A DNA stretch of 64,000 nucleotides from Gallionella sp. (GCA_028687575.1 JAQTZW010000011.1:36554-100553), one strand, 5' to 3'. Counted from the first letter of the stretch, positions 1-8,385 are shown. The notes: generated from the sequence alone by a model not told the origin. Translations and numbers: made by a program.

Positions 1-239
1 CCGCCGCGCTCGATCCTGGCATCACTGATCATCGGGGCCAGCTCGTTCAGCAGCGTGGCCACACGATCCATAGACAGCTGGCGCTGTGCCGGGCGGAACA
101 GCGCCACGTACTGCACCAGCAGCTTACCGAGCGGGGCAGGCATGGCCAGTGCGGCCATCACCGCCTCGCGCGCGCCCTCGTGGCCCAGCAGCACGTCCAG
201 GCTGGCAACTGCACCGCAGGCCGGGCAGCTGAGTTTCAT
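1..239 (-). CDS. Phage early protein with N-terminal CxxC, partial (runs off the left edge)
   Basis: The frame opens with ATG at 239-237 and stays open to base 1. The N-terminus begins MKLSCPACG, a single CxxC knuckle, followed by an Ala/Leu-rich helical stretch. Its start overlaps the stop of the upstream gene in an ATGA arrangement, so it belongs to the leftward early operon of the Mu-like prophage. The C-terminus is outside the window. I do not recognise a function. Small CxxC proteins of this kind are common among uncharacterised early genes of transposable phages. Confidence 0.7.
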   Translation of the reverse strand, partial: MKLSCPACGAVASLDVLLGHEGAREAVMAALAMPAPLGKLLVQYVALFRPAQRQLSMDRVATLLNELAPMISDARIERG

Positions 240-1042
240 GCACGCACCCCGTCCGGCAAGACGCTGGCCAGGAACTGATCCAGCCGCTGCAACTGCGCGG
301 GATTGAGGCTGATCACCTCGTCGCCGACGGTGATGTGCAGGTGGTAGGTGTCCGACAGCATCAGGCCGAACTGGGTGTCCGGCGACCGTTGGCTACGGGG
401 GGGCTCGGCAGGTGCCACCGCAGCAGCGGGCGGCGTGTGCGGGGCTTTTTGCGGATGGTACTCACGCCGCTTTGCTCCCGGATGCAGCGTCAACACACCA
501 TCGGCATCGTTCTGCCGCAGCGCTCCGGCAGCGATCGCGTTAGTGATGAGTTTCACCGCCTGCCTCTTGTTGCTGCCGTCCGGCTGCACGAAGCGGCGCA
601 TCACGTCGTCACGCTTGATGCCGGGATGGACGGCGACCAGCGCGCAGAGCTGCTCGCGGGTCACGGGCAGCAAGCTCTCCACCTCGCTTGCTGCCTCGCG
701 CTTAACTGCTGATGTGCCGATGTGCATTTCTTTCTCCTTTTCATTGATGTTTTTAAGATGTGCCGCGACCTCGGCACGTTTTTTTGCCTGGACTGCCTCC
801 GATAGGCGCGGCATGTCGCGGAAATGCCCGTGTATCGGCGGGTTGATGATGCCGGTACGCCAAACCAGCGCGCTGCAGACACCGCCTCGAGTAACCTCTG
901 CCGCGTTGATCTCGCCGCTGTCGCGCAGCGCGGCAAGTGCAGCACTCAGCGCCTGGCGATCGCCGAGCGTATCCAGCGTGGATACATTCACCGGGTTCTG
1001 GCTGGAGCTTCCATCCAGGGCCTTCAGGATGGCGTCTCTCAT
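236..1042 (-). CDS. Hypothetical phage early protein, 268 aa
   Basis: This gene is coupled to both neighbours by 4-nt overlaps (1039-1042 upstream, 236-239 downstream). The N-terminal 50 residues look like a winged-helix fold. A second helical segment around residues 125-180 has a winged-helix pattern too (leucine repeat, 'GIKRDDVMRRF'). A Pro/Ala-rich linker (about residues 195-220) precedes a short C-terminal domain. This suggests a two-headed DNA-binding or adaptor protein. No family was recognised with confidence, and overlapping frames on the plus strand are shadows. Confidence 0.6.
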   Translation of the reverse strand: MRDAILKALDGSSSQNPVNVSTLDTLGDRQALSAALAALRDSGEINAAEVTRGGVCSALVWRTGIINPPIHGHFRDMPRLSEAVQAKKRAEVAAHLKNINEKEKEMHIGTSAVKREAASEVESLLPVTREQLCALVAVHPGIKRDDVMRRFVQPDGSNKRQAVKLITNAIAAGALRQNDADGVLTLHPGAKRREYHPQKAPHTPPAAAVAPAEPPRSQRSPDTQFGLMLSDTYHLHITVGDEVISLNPAQLQRLDQFLASVLPDGVRA

Positions 1043-1335
1043 CGCAGGGCCTCATCGTTCCAGCGCACCTCGCAGCCCAGGCGGAGGGTGAACCAGTAGC
1101 GCCGCTCGACATTGCCGACGCGCTCGAAGCGGTGCACCGCGCCCTCCAGCGCCCGGCACAGCGGGCTGGCCTTGATGTACACGCGCGGATGGCTCAGCCC
1201 GCGCTGCACGCCGGTCACAATAAACCCCTGCACCCGGCACCAGTTCACGCAGGCCTGCGCAGCCAGCGCCACGTCGGCGCGCTGCGCGGGATCGGCCTTG
1301 GCCAGGGTGCTGAAAATCTTCAGGTTCGGTTTCAT
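1039..1335 (-). CDS. Hypothetical phage early protein, 98 aa
   Basis: A small mixed alpha/beta protein between the MuB-like ATPase gene (9-nt gap) and the 268-residue gene (ATGA overlap). The sequence is moderately basic, with 'GFIVTGVQRGLSHPRVYI' in the middle and a Trp/Arg-containing C-terminus. Its location in the early transposition operon suggests an auxiliary or host-takeover role. Function is not recognised. Confidence 0.6.
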   Translation of the reverse strand: MKPNLKIFSTLAKADPAQRADVALAAQACVNWCRVQGFIVTGVQRGLSHPRVYIKASPLCRALEGAVHRFERVGNVERRYWFTLRLGCEVRWNDEALR

Positions 1336-1344
1336 GATTTCTCC

Positions 1345-2580
1345 TCACAGTTCCTTGATGACATCCGCTCCGACCTTGTCTGCGCCGATCTCGGCGGCGA
1401 GGTTCAGGGCGTTGGTCACCAGGTTGTTCACCACCAGCGGGTACACCATCGAGACACTCTTGCCGCCGGCCTTCTGACGCGTGAGGCGGGCGCGCATGGC
1501 GTCGAAGGCATCCCGCTCGAACAGTTCGTCCAAGCGCTTGCTCACGCGCTTGAACTTGAGCGTCAGGTACTCCTCCAGATTGCGGCCCAGCGGCACCAGC
1601 TCGGCTACTTCGCAACGGCGGATCACCTCGCGCGCCTCGTAGTTGGTGCGCTCGTCCAGCTTGGTCTTCAGCTCGGGCTGGCCGACCAGAATGATGGAGA
1701 GCAATTTCTTGAAGCCGTCTTCAAGCTCCCAGAATCGCTTGAGGAACTTGAGTGTCTGGATGGAAAGGTCGTGCGCCTCCTCGATCAGCAGCGCATGGGC
1801 GTTGCCGGCGCGGCTGGAATCCTTGAGCAGCCTCTCGACCTGGCGCGCCTTGCCCTCCAGGCTGCGCTTGACCTTCTCGCCGGGTCGCAGGTCGTCAATG
1901 ATGGCCTCGCAGATCGCGCCGGCAGTCAGCGTGCCCTTGTCGATCAAACGCGGCTGGATCAGGACGATCAGTTGCGAGTCGCGCTGCACGCGGTCCACCA
2001 GGTCGCGGCGCAGTACTGTCTTTCCCGCGCCGGATTCGCCCACCACGGCGAGGAATCCGCCGTGCTTGGCGGTGCTGAACATCGCCTCGCGGATGTAGCG
2101 CTGGTCGGCGGCGAGGAACACATCCTCCGGGCCTTGCACGTCCTCAACGAACGGGTCACGAAAAATTCCAAAGTGTTTCTTTGCGGTGGGGCTGAGCATT
2201 TCAATCTCCAGGGGTTCGATTTCAGGTTGCAGGCGGGCCGGCTTCTGGCCTATGTGGACGCCGACCGGGTGGGCATTGCGCGCGGCATCGCCATCGTCTA
2301 TCTCCCAGATGTGCGCGATGTCCAGTTCGTCCACGTCGTGCTGGCGCAGGAACTCTGCGGTCTGGCGCTTGATGCTTTCCATCGAGGTCAGCTTCGGCCA
2401 GGTGCCCCAGTTCATGATCTGCGTGGCGGCGGAAAGCGACAGCGGCTTGCCCTCCACCCCGCGCCCGTCCTGCTTGATGGAGTTGGCCCAGTCGTTCTGG
2501 CGGATGCCGTGGCGCATCAGCACGGCCTTGAGTTTGAGCGGCATATAGACTGGCTCCTTAAGTGCGGTCGCGGTTTTCAT
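1345..2580 (-). CDS. MuB-like AAA+ ATPase, transposition target-selection protein
   Basis: A 411-residue protein. Its N-terminal ~100 residues resemble the helix-turn-helix extension of the BcepMu-type ATPase. The AAA+ core has Walker A GESGAGKT (about 181-188) and a Walker-B-like strand LLIEEAHDLS (about 264-273), as in the ExeA/MuB group. Known MuB proteins bind DNA with ATP, deliver target DNA to the transposase and give target immunity. The gene follows the MuA-like gene in the same direction, separated by a 125-bp gap. ATG at 2580 has a G-rich Shine-Dalgarno; an internal ATG at 2544 (MPLKLK...) preceded by AAGGAG is an equally good start and fits the family's N-terminus. Confidence 0.88.
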   Translation of the reverse strand: MKTATALKEPVYMPLKLKAVLMRHGIRQNDWANSIKQDGRGVEGKPLSLSAATQIMNWGTWPKLTSMESIKRQTAEFLRQHDVDELDIAHIWEIDDGDAARNAHPVGVHIGQKPARLQPEIEPLEIEMLSPTAKKHFGIFRDPFVEDVQGPEDVFLAADQRYIREAMFSTAKHGGFLAVVGESGAGKTVLRRDLVDRVQRDSQLIVLIQPRLIDKGTLTAGAICEAIIDDLRPGEKVKRSLEGKARQVERLLKDSSRAGNAHALLIEEAHDLSIQTLKFLKRFWELEDGFKKLLSIILVGQPELKTKLDERTNYEAREVIRRCEVAELVPLGRNLEEYLTLKFKRVSKRLDELFERDAFDAMRARLTRQKAGGKSVSMVYPLVVNNLVTNALNLAAEIGADKVGADVIKEL

Positions 2581-2669
2581 GGAATCCCCCGCCGTTGTTT
2601 GCGATTACCTGTTTCATTGCTACAATCCTCCTCGTTGTTTGCTACAACACGCCGCCCTCGCGGCACCCA

Positions 2670-2699
2670 TCAAGGCCGGGCTCCTAACCCCGGCCTTGA
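2670..2699 (+). terminator. GC-rich hairpin between transposase and MuB-like genes
   Basis: A perfect 11-bp stem (TCAAGGCCGGG / CCCGGCCTTGA) with an 8-nt loop is followed on the plus strand by a run of five T at 2703-2707. It has canonical intrinsic-terminator form only for plus-strand (antisense) transcription. On the minus strand it lies just after the MuA stop codon and lacks a U tract. It could block antisense reading into the transposase gene or act as a processing stem between muA and muB. Confidence 0.5.
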
Positions 2700-2705
2700 A
2701 TCTTT

Positions 2706-4487
2706 TTAGCCCACCAGGCGCAATGCCGGTGCGGCAAACTTTCCTTTGCCTTCCAGCCGATCTGCGGCTTCCTGCAGCTGCTCTTCCATTACGCCGGATG
2801 GGTACCAATCGGCGATGCTGGCGTATTCCTCGGTCGTCACCGGCCTGCCGAAGATTTCGCGCAGCGCCTTGCCGATCTGCACCCGATTGAGCGGCTTGAT
2901 CTCGATCTGCACCGGGTTCGGCACATTGAGCGCGGTGCCGCGCTTTGGCAGGTAGGCGGGCAACACGGTGTCGGTGACTGGCTTGTACGGGTCCAGCTCG
3001 CCACCGAACGCCAGGTGTTTGCCCTTGCGCGCCTCGGCTGCGGCTTCCAGCGTGTCGGCCCCCATAACCAGCATCTCGTTGTCCTTGGCGTTGCGCTGCG
3101 CCTTGGTATCGGCGTGGCGCGAGTAGGATTCACAGATCACCGGCGCACCGTCTCGGAAGCCGAACTCGTTGCGCTCAACCTTCTCGACCACATGGAATAC
3201 ATCGCGGCCATCCTCCCCGGCGATCACGATCTGCGCGGCGTTCTGCCGCCACGGATTTTTCACCACCATCACCTTCTGGCCGACGAACAGTCCGGCAGAC
3301 TCGATCAGCGATGACACGTCGTATTCGTCGCCCTTGAAGCTGATGGTGAGTTTTGGCGTGACACTGCGGCTTTCCGGCTTGGAGTGCGCCAGCTCGCGGC
3401 AGGTAGCCTCATCCGGCGCGGTACGCAATTGCTCCTGGTTGATTTGCAGCCATACGCCATAGCGCGTCTGCTTGGTGCGGCTGTGGATGCTGGTGGCATT
3501 GAATACGCGCATCCAGCGCCACGCGGCCTGGTTAAGTTCTTCCAGGCTGTTGATCGCGATGAATTTCAGGCCGCTCTCGAACTGCCGCTCGACCTGGTCG
3601 TTCATGCGCTCGACCTGCCCCTTGGCGCGCGGGTTACCGGGCTTGTTGACCTGCACATGCACTTGCAGGCTGCGGCAAAGGTTCTTGAACACCGCGCCGG
3701 TATTGGCACTGCCCGGATCGACCATCACGATGAATGGCACGCCGTGGAAGGGGTCGTGCTCGCCGCGCTTCTGGACGGCATGGATGAAGATGTTGGCCAG
3801 ATTCTCGCCGCTCTCCGCGCCGAGCACATATTCGACATACACCGTGCCGCTGGTGTGGTCGGTAATGACGTAGCGCCAGACGCGATCCTGCGCGATGCGG
3901 GCAAGATTCTTGGGCTTGTTCTTGTAGAACTCGTCGGCATCCATCACCTGCAGGCCGCGATTGGCGTCCGCCTCGCTCTTCAGGTAATACAGCACGCACA
4001 GCGACGGGTCGATTTCCCAGACGTGGTTGGGGTGCAGGCTTTGCATCTCCGTCACCGGCGCCGGCGCGTTCAGCTGGTCCGGATGCAGCTTGTAATGGCG
4101 CAGCGCGCGGGCCACGGTGGAAACGGACAGGCGGATCATCTCGCCGGTTTCTTCGTCCACCCGTGCGGCGGCGATCTTGCCGTTGGCGATCAGGATGTCC
4201 ATCGCCTGCTGGATACTCATCAGGCGCTTGTTGTTGCGGCGGGTGGACTCCATCAGCACCGCCGAAATCAGCTGCGCGTCATCGAACAGCAGCACGATCT
4301 TGCCCGCATCGTTGCGGCGCTTGCGCTGCTGGCGCACGGATACCTCGCCCAGCTTGCGGTGCAGCGTGGCGATGGACATGCCCAGCTCGTCCGCCACCCT
4401 GGCGTAGAACTCGCTCTTACCCCCGTGCGGCAGCGACCGAGACTGCTGTGCGATGCCGACCAGACGTTCTGTGATGACCGCGTTCAT
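2706..4487 (-). CDS. MuA-like DDE transposase
   Basis: A 593-residue transposase of the BcepMu/Mu family. The first ~130 residues contain helix-turn-helix units for end binding. The RNase-H-fold catalytic core carries Asp160 (in HVWEIDPS), Asp257 (in VMVDPGSANTG) and Glu293 (in AKGQVERMND), the DDE triad. A beta-barrel-like region and a basic tail follow, in keeping with Mu transposase architecture. The ATG at 4487 follows the neighbouring gene closely (9-nt gap from 4497). The catalytic core looks intact, so the enzyme could still be active although the late region of the prophage is lost. Confidence 0.92.
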   Translation of the reverse strand: MNAVITERLVGIAQQSRSLPHGGKSEFYARVADELGMSIATLHRKLGEVSVRQQRKRRNDAGKIVLLFDDAQLISAVLMESTRRNNKRLMSIQQAMDILIANGKIAAARVDEETGEMIRLSVSTVARALRHYKLHPDQLNAPAPVTEMQSLHPNHVWEIDPSLCVLYYLKSEADANRGLQVMDADEFYKNKPKNLARIAQDRVWRYVITDHTSGTVYVEYVLGAESGENLANIFIHAVQKRGEHDPFHGVPFIVMVDPGSANTGAVFKNLCRSLQVHVQVNKPGNPRAKGQVERMNDQVERQFESGLKFIAINSLEELNQAAWRWMRVFNATSIHSRTKQTRYGVWLQINQEQLRTAPDEATCRELAHSKPESRSVTPKLTISFKGDEYDVSSLIESAGLFVGQKVMVVKNPWRQNAAQIVIAGEDGRDVFHVVEKVERNEFGFRDGAPVICESYSRHADTKAQRNAKDNEMLVMGADTLEAAAEARKGKHLAFGGELDPYKPVTDTVLPAYLPKRGTALNVPNPVQIEIKPLNRVQIGKALREIFGRPVTTEEYASIADWYPSGVMEEQLQEAADRLEGKGKFAAPALRLVG

Positions 4488-4496
4488 GGCTTCCCC

Positions 4497-5477
4497 TTAC
4501 GCCTTGCTGCCTTTACCTGCCTTGGCTGCCGCTTCCGCCACAGCCTTTGCGGCGGCTTCTTCTGCGCCAGGGCGTAGCCATGCCGGCATCTCGTCGCCGT
4601 CCGGCACCGCCTTCACGTTGAAGCGGTTGCGCAGGCCGATCAGCGCGCGCTCGATCTGCGCCAGGCAGCCGGACATGAACTCTTCGTGGGTGCAGTCGTT
4701 TTCTTCGGCATGTGCTGCCAGCGCCTCGAACCCCGGCGTGAGCTTGCCCAGGATGGTGGCCTCGGCCTCGAAAGCGAACAGGTTCACTTCTTCGCGGAGT
4801 TGCGCGCCTTCTTCGTCCGGACTGGCGGTCTCGACGCGCTTCTGAAGCTTGTGAAGCTGTTTTTCCTGGGCGTTGAGCTTCTCGTCTTTCTTGCGGATCA
4901 CCTCGCCTTGGGCTTCGTAGTTTTCCCGCGATTCACGCAGCGCAGCGCGCAGTTCCTTGACCGACATGGTGGCAATCTTGTCCAGATGCAGGTCGCCGGT
5001 CTGTCCGGTCAGTTCCAGCTCTTCGAGCTGCTCGTCGTCCAGCACCAGCATCTCGAACAGCTTGGTCTGGTTGCCCGCCGCTTTCAAAAGGTGCGTTGAC
5101 GCACCATTTGAAAACTTGACGGCGGCCTGCATGAATCGTTTTGATACGGTATGGTCAATACCAAGCACATCCAGCCGCGCCATGAAATTGCCATGCCCGC
5201 AGGCCGCCTTCAGCACCGCCAGCCCGCGCCCGACCTCAAGACAGGCCTCCACGCTGCGGCGCATGTTGGCGCCGATGTCGCGCTGGATCAGGTCCGGGTC
5301 GGTGCAGTCGGCGGGCAACTGGTAGCCGACCTGCGCAGCCACGGCACGCACGTTGGCGTCGAGCTGAGTGGTCAGTGCGGACAGTTCCTGGGCTGCCTGC
5401 TGCGCCTCGTCAATACGCACCGGGTTGAAGCCGTCCTGCGCCGGGTTGAGTTCCTTGCTTTTTGCTGACCTTGCCAT
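4497..5477 (-). CDS. Phage early protein with DUF3102-like region and coiled coil
   Basis: A 326-residue protein directly upstream of the transposase gene. Residues ~70-125 ('SVEACLEVGRGLAVLK...' to 'KRFMQAAVKF') resemble DUF3102-type DNA-binding regions found in phage and plasmid proteins. Residues ~165-235 form a charged heptad-like coiled coil. The C-terminal tail is Ala/Lys-rich. Genes at this position are conserved in BcepMu-like phages, but their role is not established. The gene is probably co-transcribed with muA and muB. Confidence 0.65.
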   Translation of the reverse strand: MARSAKSKELNPAQDGFNPVRIDEAQQAAQELSALTTQLDANVRAVAAQVGYQLPADCTDPDLIQRDIGANMRRSVEACLEVGRGLAVLKAACGHGNFMARLDVLGIDHTVSKRFMQAAVKFSNGASTHLLKAAGNQTKLFEMLVLDDEQLEELELTGQTGDLHLDKIATMSVKELRAALRESRENYEAQGEVIRKKDEKLNAQEKQLHKLQKRVETASPDEEGAQLREEVNLFAFEAEATILGKLTPGFEALAAHAEENDCTHEEFMSGCLAQIERALIGLRNRFNVKAVPDGDEMPAWLRPGAEEAAAKAVAEAAAKAGKGSKA

Positions 5478-5487
5478 TTGTGTCTCC

Positions 5488-5787
5488 CTATGTGCGTGTG
5501 AAGTTGTGTTTGAGTTCGGTCACCTTGCGCTCGGCCTCGCCGATGTCGGCCAGCACGCGACCGAATATCTGGCCCATGCGAGCGGTCGGGTGAAAATGGC
5601 CGGTGGCCTCGTCCTTGCGCGCCCAGCCTTTGTCTATCAGGGTCCGCATCATCACGGTGACGTTGCTGGGCGAAAGCCCCAGGCCCTTGGCCAGCGCACC
5701 GTTGGATGCGCCGGCGACCACGCAGCCTGACAGCGCCTCGACCAGGTCGAGCATCTTTCCGGCTGAGTTACGGTCATCGGATTTCAT
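5488..5787 (-). CDS. Winged-helix regulator, 99 aa
   Basis: A small IclR/MarR-type winged-helix protein. 'ALAKGLGLSPSNVTVMMRTL' is the helix-turn-helix, followed by a wing ('KGWARKDEATGHFHPT') and a C-terminal helix. I chose ATG at 5787 because it overlaps the preceding stop codon as ATGA. The longer open frame running to 6252 is only a shadow of the upstream gene. It probably regulates early phage transcription. Confidence 0.7.
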   Translation of the reverse strand: MKSDDRNSAGKMLDLVEALSGCVVAGASNGALAKGLGLSPSNVTVMMRTLIDKGWARKDEATGHFHPTARMGQIFGRVLADIGEAERKVTELKHNFTRT

Positions 5788-6299
5788 TTTTCGCCCCCGT
5801 CGAAATCCAGCGTCGGCTGGATGTGCTGCTGCACGTTGCCGTGGTGCCAGGCGAGGCTCTCCAGCATCTCGGTGACGCGGTTCAGGGTTTCCTGCGCGCC
5901 TTCCTTGCCCTCGTAAAAGCGGGCCAGCGCGCCGATGGAATCGATGAAGCTCTGGTGTATTTCGCCCAGCTCGTGCGGCTTGACACTGCGTCCGGTGGGC
6001 ACCTTGATCAACAAGCTCCCCCGGCTGTGCGCCAGCCAGCGGGTGACGAAGTCGCAGCCGCAAGCGTGCTCGAATACGGGCAGCAAACGGGTGGGCATGC
6101 CGCCGCTCTCGATGTACTTGTACAGGGTGAACTGATTCGACAGGCCCATCAGCGCAGCGATGCCGTCTACCGAGCGATGATGCACTTCCTTGGCGTGATC
6201 GATACACAGCCTGGTTGCCTCCTGCAGGCTGGCCGGCTGCACGCGTTTCCAATTCCGTTTCAAAATTGCCCCCTCCTGTGTTTCCAAGTTATTTGCCAA
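5784..6299 (-). CDS. CII/CP76-like phage regulatory protein
   Basis: A 171-residue protein. The helical N-terminal half contains 'SVDGIAALMGLSNQFTLYKY', the pattern of the phage CII (CP76) regulatory family, in which a helix-turn-helix is followed by a helical bundle. The C-terminal part is acidic and helical. It is the first gene of a five-gene leftward run. The region 6300-6386 upstream is AT-rich and shared with the divergent gene at 6387, so it likely holds the promoters. The family assignment is from pattern only. Confidence 0.6.
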   Translation of the reverse strand: MANNLETQEGAILKRNWKRVQPASLQEATRLCIDHAKEVHHRSVDGIAALMGLSNQFTLYKYIESGGMPTRLLPVFEHACGCDFVTRWLAHSRGSLLIKVPTGRSVKPHELGEIHQSFIDSIGALARFYEGKEGAQETLNRVTEMLESLAWHHGNVQQHIQPTLDFDGGEK

Positions 6300-6384
6300 T
6301 CCAAATAAATTTCATTTTTGCTACTATGCAAATAGTTTTCGCGCCTTTAAATTGCAGCCATCGAACAATCAATGAACGGAGGGC

Positions 6385-6789
6385 TCATGAGCGACGAAAA
6401 ACTAAGGCAAGAAATCGAGCGGCTGCGTGCCGAAATTGATGCAGTCGATGATTGGGCGAACGGGATTTTTCAGATGCTTGTTCAGGTGCTGCCGCTTCTG
6501 GTACGCGACCATCCGAACGCATCGAAAATTCAGCACCTGCTGCATGAATCCGATGCTCGTTACGAGGAGCTGCTGGCGCATCCGGAGCGCGCAGAAGAGG
6601 GCGAACCTGCCGGCCTGTATGAGGCTGGAGCGATGATGCATCGGCAACTGAACATACTCGATCCAACTGATTTGCCAGCAAGATCGATTCGGCGACGCGG
6701 CGGGTGAGAATGACCTTACCGTTGGCGCGGCGGCTATGGCCGAGCAGTTGCTTGTCGAGCGGGAATCCGAAGTTGTCTTGAGTAGTCAT
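6385..6789 (-). pseudogene. 5' fragment of a phage early gene, truncated by a junction
   Basis: ATG at 6789 has the same upstream context (TAGGAGCTGCC) as the start of the next early gene (TAGGAGCCGCC at 7106), which supports a real start. The first ~41 codons (MTTQDNFGFP... RRVAESILLANQ) look like a natural protein. The rest is the antisense shadow of the plus-strand gene ending at 6707. I read this as a gene whose 3' part was lost when the 6387-6707 segment was joined here. A genuine overlapping convergent pair cannot be excluded. Confidence 0.35.
6387..6707 (+). CDS. Small helical protein, divergently oriented in the early region
   Basis: A 106-residue, largely helical acidic protein with a coiled-coil start ('KLRQEIERLRAEID'). 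ATG at 6387 has a clear Shine-Dalgarno (GGAGGG, 6 nt upstream); an earlier in-frame ATG at 6372 lacks one. It is the only plus-strand gene among leftward early genes. The last dozen codons (after 'QLNILDP') read into sequence belonging to the opposite-strand gene starting at 6789 and end in 'SIRRRGG', which suggests its natural C-terminus was replaced at a junction. Function not recognised. Confidence 0.55.
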   Translation: MSDEKLRQEIERLRAEIDAVDDWANGIFQMLVQVLPLLVRDHPNASKIQHLLHESDARYEELLAHPERAEEGEPAGLYEAGAMMHRQLNILDPTDLPARSIRRRGG

Positions 6790-6797
6790 GGCAGCTC

Positions 6798-7106
6798 CTA
6801 GGCGGTGTGGATGTTGTGGCTCATAAATTCGCGCATCTCGTCCTGCAGCGCGTCGATCTGAGCGCAGGCGTCGTTGGCGATGGGATCGATGTTGCTCTGC
6901 AGCGCGAACGAGTCGAGCGAGCCGAGCGTGAACGCGATGTTCTGGATGGCCGCATGCCGCTCGCTGACGAGGTTGAAGGCGCATAGCCAAGTGATTGCTC
7001 TGGTTTGGTCGAGGTATCGCCTGGCGGTTTCGGTCGCCGCATCGAGCTGCAGCTGAATCATGCGCTGGCCGTGATCGACGATCTGTTGGTGGGTGATGGT
7101 TTGCAT
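6798..7106 (-). CDS. Hypothetical phage early protein, 102 aa
   Basis: A helical, acidic protein (MQTITHQQIV... MREFMSHNIH) in the leftward early operon, between the Rha-family gene (8-nt gap) and the truncated gene at 6789. The ATG at 7106 follows an AGGAG Shine-Dalgarno. No motif was recognised. The size and position match small uncharacterised early genes of transposable phages. Confidence 0.6.
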   Translation of the reverse strand: MQTITHQQIVDHGQRMIQLQLDAATETARRYLDQTRAITWLCAFNLVSERHAAIQNIAFTLGSLDSFALQSNIDPIANDACAQIDALQDEMREFMSHNIHTA

Positions 7107-7114
7107 GGCGGCTC

Positions 7115-7651
7115 CTAGTGGGCGAGTGGCAGCAAGCCTAGGCGACGGGCTGTACGGCGGTGGTAGCTGACGCTGGCGGCGGAGCGGTTGATGGTTGCGC
7201 CGATGGCGGCGCGTCGCTGGCCTTGCTCTGTGCCAGCCACTACGGGAGCGAGCAGCGGGCGCAGCTGGTGCAGGGCGGCGGCTTCGCGAGTGACGCGGGA
7301 TTGCAGTTCGGCTTCGAGGGCATTGAAGGCTTGGATGAAGGCGATCTGCCAAGCCATTGCCTCTTTGCCAGTGAACCGCATTGCCAAGAATGCGAAGGCG
7401 TCGTGTGTTAGGCGATATTCAGGGCGACTTTCACCCTTGGCATCGAGGTAGTTAACCAGCGCAAAATTGCGCTGGTTAAACTCTGGATCAGGTGAGGTTT
7501 TGAGCAAGTTTTCGATTGCGCGAAGCACGTCTTTATGATTCTTGCCGAAACGCTCGGCGACGGCGCGTGAAGTAGTTAATGCCAGACCGTGATCGGTGAA
7601 CAGCGATTCGCGGGCGGCGAGTGGATTGGGTAGGTTGAGGCAGGTTTGCAT
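7115..7651 (-). CDS. Rha-family phage regulatory protein
   Basis: A 178-residue protein with the Rha signature. An N-terminal winged-helix-like domain contains 'AVAERFGKNHKDVLRAIENL', then 'RLTHDAFAFLAMRFTGKEA' and 'WQIAFIQAFNALEAEL', all typical of the pRha family. Members were first noted as interfering with infection when IHF is absent and are common in prophage regulatory regions. The C-terminal ~45 residues add a basic helix-turn-helix-like segment ('GATINRSAASVSYHRRTARR'). Confidence 0.85.
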   Translation of the reverse strand: MQTCLNLPNPLAARESLFTDHGLALTTSRAVAERFGKNHKDVLRAIENLLKTSPDPEFNQRNFALVNYLDAKGESRPEYRLTHDAFAFLAMRFTGKEAMAWQIAFIQAFNALEAELQSRVTREAAALHQLRPLLAPVVAGTEQGQRRAAIGATINRSAASVSYHRRTARRLGLLPLAH

Positions 7652-7666
7652 GGCGGGACCCTTGGG

Positions 7667-7873
7667 TTAGATAGCGCTGATCTGTTCGGTCTCTGGGTCG
7701 AGGCCGAGCTTGTGGTAGATGTCGCGCCCGATGCCGTAGTGGCCGCGCCGTACGCCGCGAAACACGTCGGACACGTCGCGGTATTTCCAGCCGTTGGCCG
7801 CTGCCCAGGCTTTGATGGTGAGACCCTGCTTGCGCAGGTCTTGTTTGATGTCATTCGCTTTTACGATTCGCAT
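7667..7873 (-). CDS. Ner/Cro-like small DNA-binding protein
   Basis: A 68-residue protein with a helix-turn-helix ('GLTIKAWAAANGWKYRDVSD'), located just upstream of Rha and divergent from the repressor gene at 7993. That is the position of Ner in Mu-type phages, where it shuts down early and repressor transcription. It resembles the Nlp/Ner-type 'gene 16-like' proteins of BcepMu relatives. The 119-bp divergent region 7874-7992 should contain its operators and both promoters. Confidence 0.65.
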   Translation of the reverse strand: MRIVKANDIKQDLRKQGLTIKAWAAANGWKYRDVSDVFRGVRRGHYGIGRDIYHKLGLDPETEQISAI

Positions 7874-7992
7874 GGCTGGCTCCGTCTGTGTAGTCGCTGT
7901 GTAGCTATTGGTTAATTTGTAATGTTGTGTGATTCGATGTGGTGATTATGGTATTCGTTTGCGTACCTGTCAACATATTTATTGGGGGTGTT

Positions 7993-8385
7993 ATGAGTAC
8001 TATTGGATGCCGCCTACGGGAGGAGCGAGAACGGTTTGGCCTAAACCAAACTGACTTTGGCGCATTTGGCGGGGTGCAGAAGCAGGCTCAACTGAAATAT
8101 GAAAAAGATGAGCGCCAGCCTGATGCGGCCTATCTTGCCGCCATTGCATCAATGGGGGCGGACGTGCTTTACATCCTGACTGGTATGCGTAATGAAAACA
8201 CTGCATTCAGCCCAACTGAACTCGCCTATTTAAGAAACTGCCGGGCTCTACCTACGTCAGAAGCAAGAGATGCAGGATTAAAAATGATCGTCAGTTTGCG
8301 AGAAGCCTATGGGATCAAGTGGGGCAGCGAAGAATCCAAACAACCAGAAACCCCTCGATTCCTAAATCCTAGCGACCCATCTTAA
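7993..8385 (+). CDS. XRE-family prophage repressor
   Basis: A 130-residue repressor. The N-terminal helix-turn-helix (residues ~5-60, 'LNQTDFGAFGGVQKQAQLKY') leads into 'DVLYILTGMR', a hallmark of short phage c-type repressors. The C-terminal tail is helical with no peptidase residues, so it is not a self-cleaving LexA-type protein. I chose ATG at 7993 (GGGGGTGTT upstream) instead of the GTG/ATG starts further upstream. It diverges from the Ner-like gene and probably maintains lysogeny. Confidence 0.85.
   Translation: MSTIGCRLREERERFGLNQTDFGAFGGVQKQAQLKYEKDERQPDAAYLAAIASMGADVLYILTGMRNENTAFSPTELAYLRNCRALPTSEARDAGLKMIVSLREAYGIKWGSEESKQPETPRFLNPSDPS

Noticed and set aside
937..2709. 590-codon plus-strand frame across the MuB-like gene
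   Set aside because: It is the antisense of the MuB-like ATPase and its neighbours, whose Walker motifs and overlaps are clear. The plus-strand product has no recognisable domain.
3384..4577. 397-codon plus-strand frame opposite the transposase
   Set aside because: Antisense shadow of the DDE transposase gene; His/Leu/Arg-rich composition typical of GC-rich antisense frames.
5488..6252. 254-codon form of the winged-helix gene
   Set aside because: The first 155 codons overlap the CII-like gene in another frame. ATG 5787 with an ATGA overlap gives a compact winged-helix protein.
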